Assembly: GCF_009936215.1 (NCBI RefSeq)
Contig: NZ_AP019551.1
Span: forward strand, 458,501-522,500
Direction of reading: 5' to 3'
DNA from: Athalassotoga saccharophila
Lineage (GTDB): Bacteria > Thermotogota > Thermotogae > Mesoaciditogales > Mesoaciditogaceae
DNA: 64,000 bases
Shown: piece after piece, positions 62,442 to 64,000 of the stretch
Layout: each line of letters begins with the position of its first letter
How positions within the stretch are numbered: the first letter of the stretch is position 1
Notes under the pieces: generated by a model
Databases searched by the model: none
The model's input: only the letters and a program-made list of their open reading frames with translations
What the model was told of the DNA's origin: nothing
Translations under genes and position numbers: made by a program

Positions 62442-64000
62442 ATGTTAACCGATATCATTGAAAAATTTTCCAAAATTCGTCCTACAGAAAATGCTGAGAA
62501 TATTTTGAGGGAGAGGTATTTTTGGAAAGATCAGAATGGTAATTTTATAGAAAATGACTGGTCGGACGTATCTCGAAGGGTCGCCCGCGTGATCGCATCT
62601 GCAGAGTACCTTTATTCAAAAGATCTGGATAAAATAGAATTCTGGGAGGATCAATTTTACTCCATTTTAAATGCAAGAATTTTCATTCCCAATAGCCCGA
62701 CTCTTTTCAATGCCGGAAGCGGCGTTGATAACGAATTGATAAGAAAGCCTCTCGAGGAGATGACACTTGAGGATTACGAAAAGGTATACAAATCGAGGAA
62801 CCATCTTCACATGTTAAGCGCTTGTTTCGTCGTCCCGGTCGAGGATAGCATAGAAGGCATCTTCGATGCGGTCAAAAATTATGCCCTGATAACAAAGGTA
62901 GGAGGAGGAGTTGGATCTAATTTTTCTTCTCTAAGGCCAAAGGGATCATTTGTCGCCGGCACCTCTGGCAGGGCATCCGGCCCGGTTAGTTTTATGCATG
63001 TTTTCAACTCGGCCATAGCCGTAGTTGAGCAGGGATACAAAAGAAGAGGGGCCTTGATGGGCATACTCGATATAGATCATCCAGACATTGAAGAATTCAT
63101 AGAGGCAAAAAGAGATAACACCGGTGAATCGATTCTTAAGTTTTTCAACATTTCCGTTGGAATAAAGGACAAAGAAAAGATTTTGAAATCTTACGAAGAA
63201 GATGGAGAAATTGAACTTTATCATCCGAAATCCGGAGTAGTAAGGAAAGTAAAGATACGAGAATTGCTCAGAAAAATAGCGGAAAATGCTTGGAAAAGTG
63301 GAGATCCCGGTCTTGCAATATTAAGCGAGATGAACAAGTACAATCCGCTTTATCCACACAGAATTATAGAGTCTACGAATCCGTGCGGAGAGATAGGACT
63401 TCCCCCTTACGAGGCATGCAATCTTGGATCAATAGATGTTGCAAAATTCTATTTTGGTAACTCATTTGACAGGGCATCATTTGATCAGATCGCAAAGATA
63501 GCCATAAGATTTTTGGACGATGTCATAGATGTAAATGTCTTTCCGCTTGAAGAGATAGATAGGGCCGTTAGAGAATCAAGAAGGCTTGGCCTTGGCATAA
63601 TGGGATTTGCAGATCTGCTTTACATGATGAATATACCTTACGATTCGGAAGAAGCCTTCAAATTTGCTTCCAACCTTATGGCAGAACTCGCGCTCGAGTC
63701 CCATAGGGCATCTTACGAACTCGGAAAGGAGAAGGGTAATTTTCCACTCTACGAAAAGAGCAAGTATGCTCAGGAGGGTGGTTTTATACCATTTGCGATG
63801 GGAAGTTCTGACCTTGACATTGAATTAAGAAAAGAATTCGTAGAACTCTCAAAATTTCACAGAAATGTCGCAGTTATGACGGTCGCACCGACTGGATCCA
63901 TATCGAATATAGCCGATACTTCTTCTGGACTCGAACCGAATTTCTTACTCGCATATACCCGTTACATGAACAAAAGTGATGGTACAAAGGAACCTCTCGT
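62442..64000 (+). CDS. nrdJ: Adenosylcobalamin-dependent ribonucleotide reductase (class II), N-terminal part
   Basis: The ATG follows CAAGGAGGG, and the frame stays open to the window end (about 519 codons seen). This enzyme reduces ribonucleotides to deoxyribonucleotides with vitamin B12. The signature STNPCGEIGLPPYEACNLGSID holds an active-site cysteine and the radical-relay glutamate. RIFIPNSPTLFNAG, LSACFVVPVEDSIEGIFD (another redox cysteine) and VAPTGSISNIADTSSGLEP complete the family pattern. Class II rather than class Ia is deduced from this layout. Confidence 0.95.
   Translation, partial: MLTDIIEKFSKIRPTENAENILRERYFWKDQNGNFIENDWSDVSRRVARVIASAEYLYSKDLDKIEFWEDQFYSILNARIFIPNSPTLFNAGSGVDNELIRKPLEEMTLEDYEKVYKSRNHLHMLSACFVVPVEDSIEGIFDAVKNYALITKVGGGVGSNFSSLRPKGSFVAGTSGRASGPVSFMHVFNSAIAVVEQGYKRRGALMGILDIDHPDIEEFIEAKRDNTGESILKFFNISVGIKDKEKILKSYEEDGEIELYHPKSGVVRKVKIRELLRKIAENAWKSGDPGLAILSEMNKYNPLYPHRIIESTNPCGEIGLPPYEACNLGSIDVAKFYFGNSFDRASFDQIAKIAIRFLDDVIDVNVFPLEEIDRAVRESRRLGLGIMGFADLLYMMNIPYDSEEAFKFASNLMAELALESHRASYELGKEKGNFPLYEKSKYAQEGGFIPFAMGSSDLDIELRKEFVELSKFHRNVAVMTVAPTGSISNIADTSSGLEPNFLLAYTRYMNKSDGTKEPL

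Overview
This window looks like chromosomal DNA of a member of the Thermotogae. This is inferred from gene content; no database was searched. The supporting genes are: a short envelope protein with an SLH-like domain, coiled coil and C-terminal membrane anchor (the layout of the toga rod protein Omp-alpha); a two-domain glutaredoxin-like protein disulfide oxidoreductase; an archaeal-type class I fructose-bisphosphate aldolase; a TM0106-type RecB-like nuclease; RemA next to gmk and rpoZ; and a B12-dependent class II ribonucleotide reductase. Genes are densely packed, often overlapping by 1-25 bases. They use strong AGGAGG-type ribosome sites and many GTG starts, and several promoters match the TTGACA-17-TATAAT consensus exactly.

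Layout. 1-5.8 kb: end of secA, prfB, a pyruvyltransferase-like gene, a tandem HD-domain protein, a BMP-family binding protein and a glycerophosphodiesterase. 5.8-8.8 kb: an MFS transporter gene cut in two by a complete IS1634-like insertion sequence with identifiable ends and target duplication. 8.8-16.8 kb (minus strand): DUF1844 and aldolase; an acyltransferase, nuclease and queuosine block (yhhQ, queF, queD); and a DUF2089/DUF4097/MFS/membrane operon behind a perfect consensus promoter. 16.9-21.7 kb (minus): heat-shock operon dnaK-hsp20-Clp ATPase. 22-30.5 kb (plus): OsmC, a degenerate ABC ATPase, mtaB, an aminotransferase, yicC-remA-gmk-rpoZ-coaBC, then disulfide oxidoreductase and trxB.

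30.5-34.7 kb is a small accessory island beginning at a tRNA-Arg gene. It holds a DUF6922/AbiEii-type toxin-antitoxin pair with a ruined toxin gene, an ATPase behind two tandem 18-base palindromes, a Fic protein with its own repeated operator-like sites, an RHH antitoxin with a broken PIN toxin gene, and short-word repeats seen nowhere else in the window. 34.8-39 kb: a lipoprotein, an outer-membrane beta-barrel candidate and a family 5 solute-binding protein. 39-45.2 kb: permease, 1-phosphofructokinase, THUMP methyltransferase, then cysE-cysK-PP-loop ATPase, and glutaredoxin.

45.3-57.6 kb (minus) is a 13-gene near-continuous transcription unit joining coaA-type housekeeping (coaD, ddl), the whole cytosolic protease/chaperone set (hslV, hslU, tig, clpP, clpX), tsaD, a radical SAM enzyme, two envelope proteins (PEGA repeats; SLH plus coiled coil) and metF. 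Between this unit and the divergent groES-groEL operon (with a CIRCE operator) lies a 574-base noncoding region. It carries ten exact copies of TTTTCAACA plus two variants and a 55-base direct repeat, and it is the best candidate here for a replication origin or other iteron-type control region. The window ends with a Gfo/Idh/MocA oxidoreductase, an unrecognised P-loop protein and the start of nrdJ.
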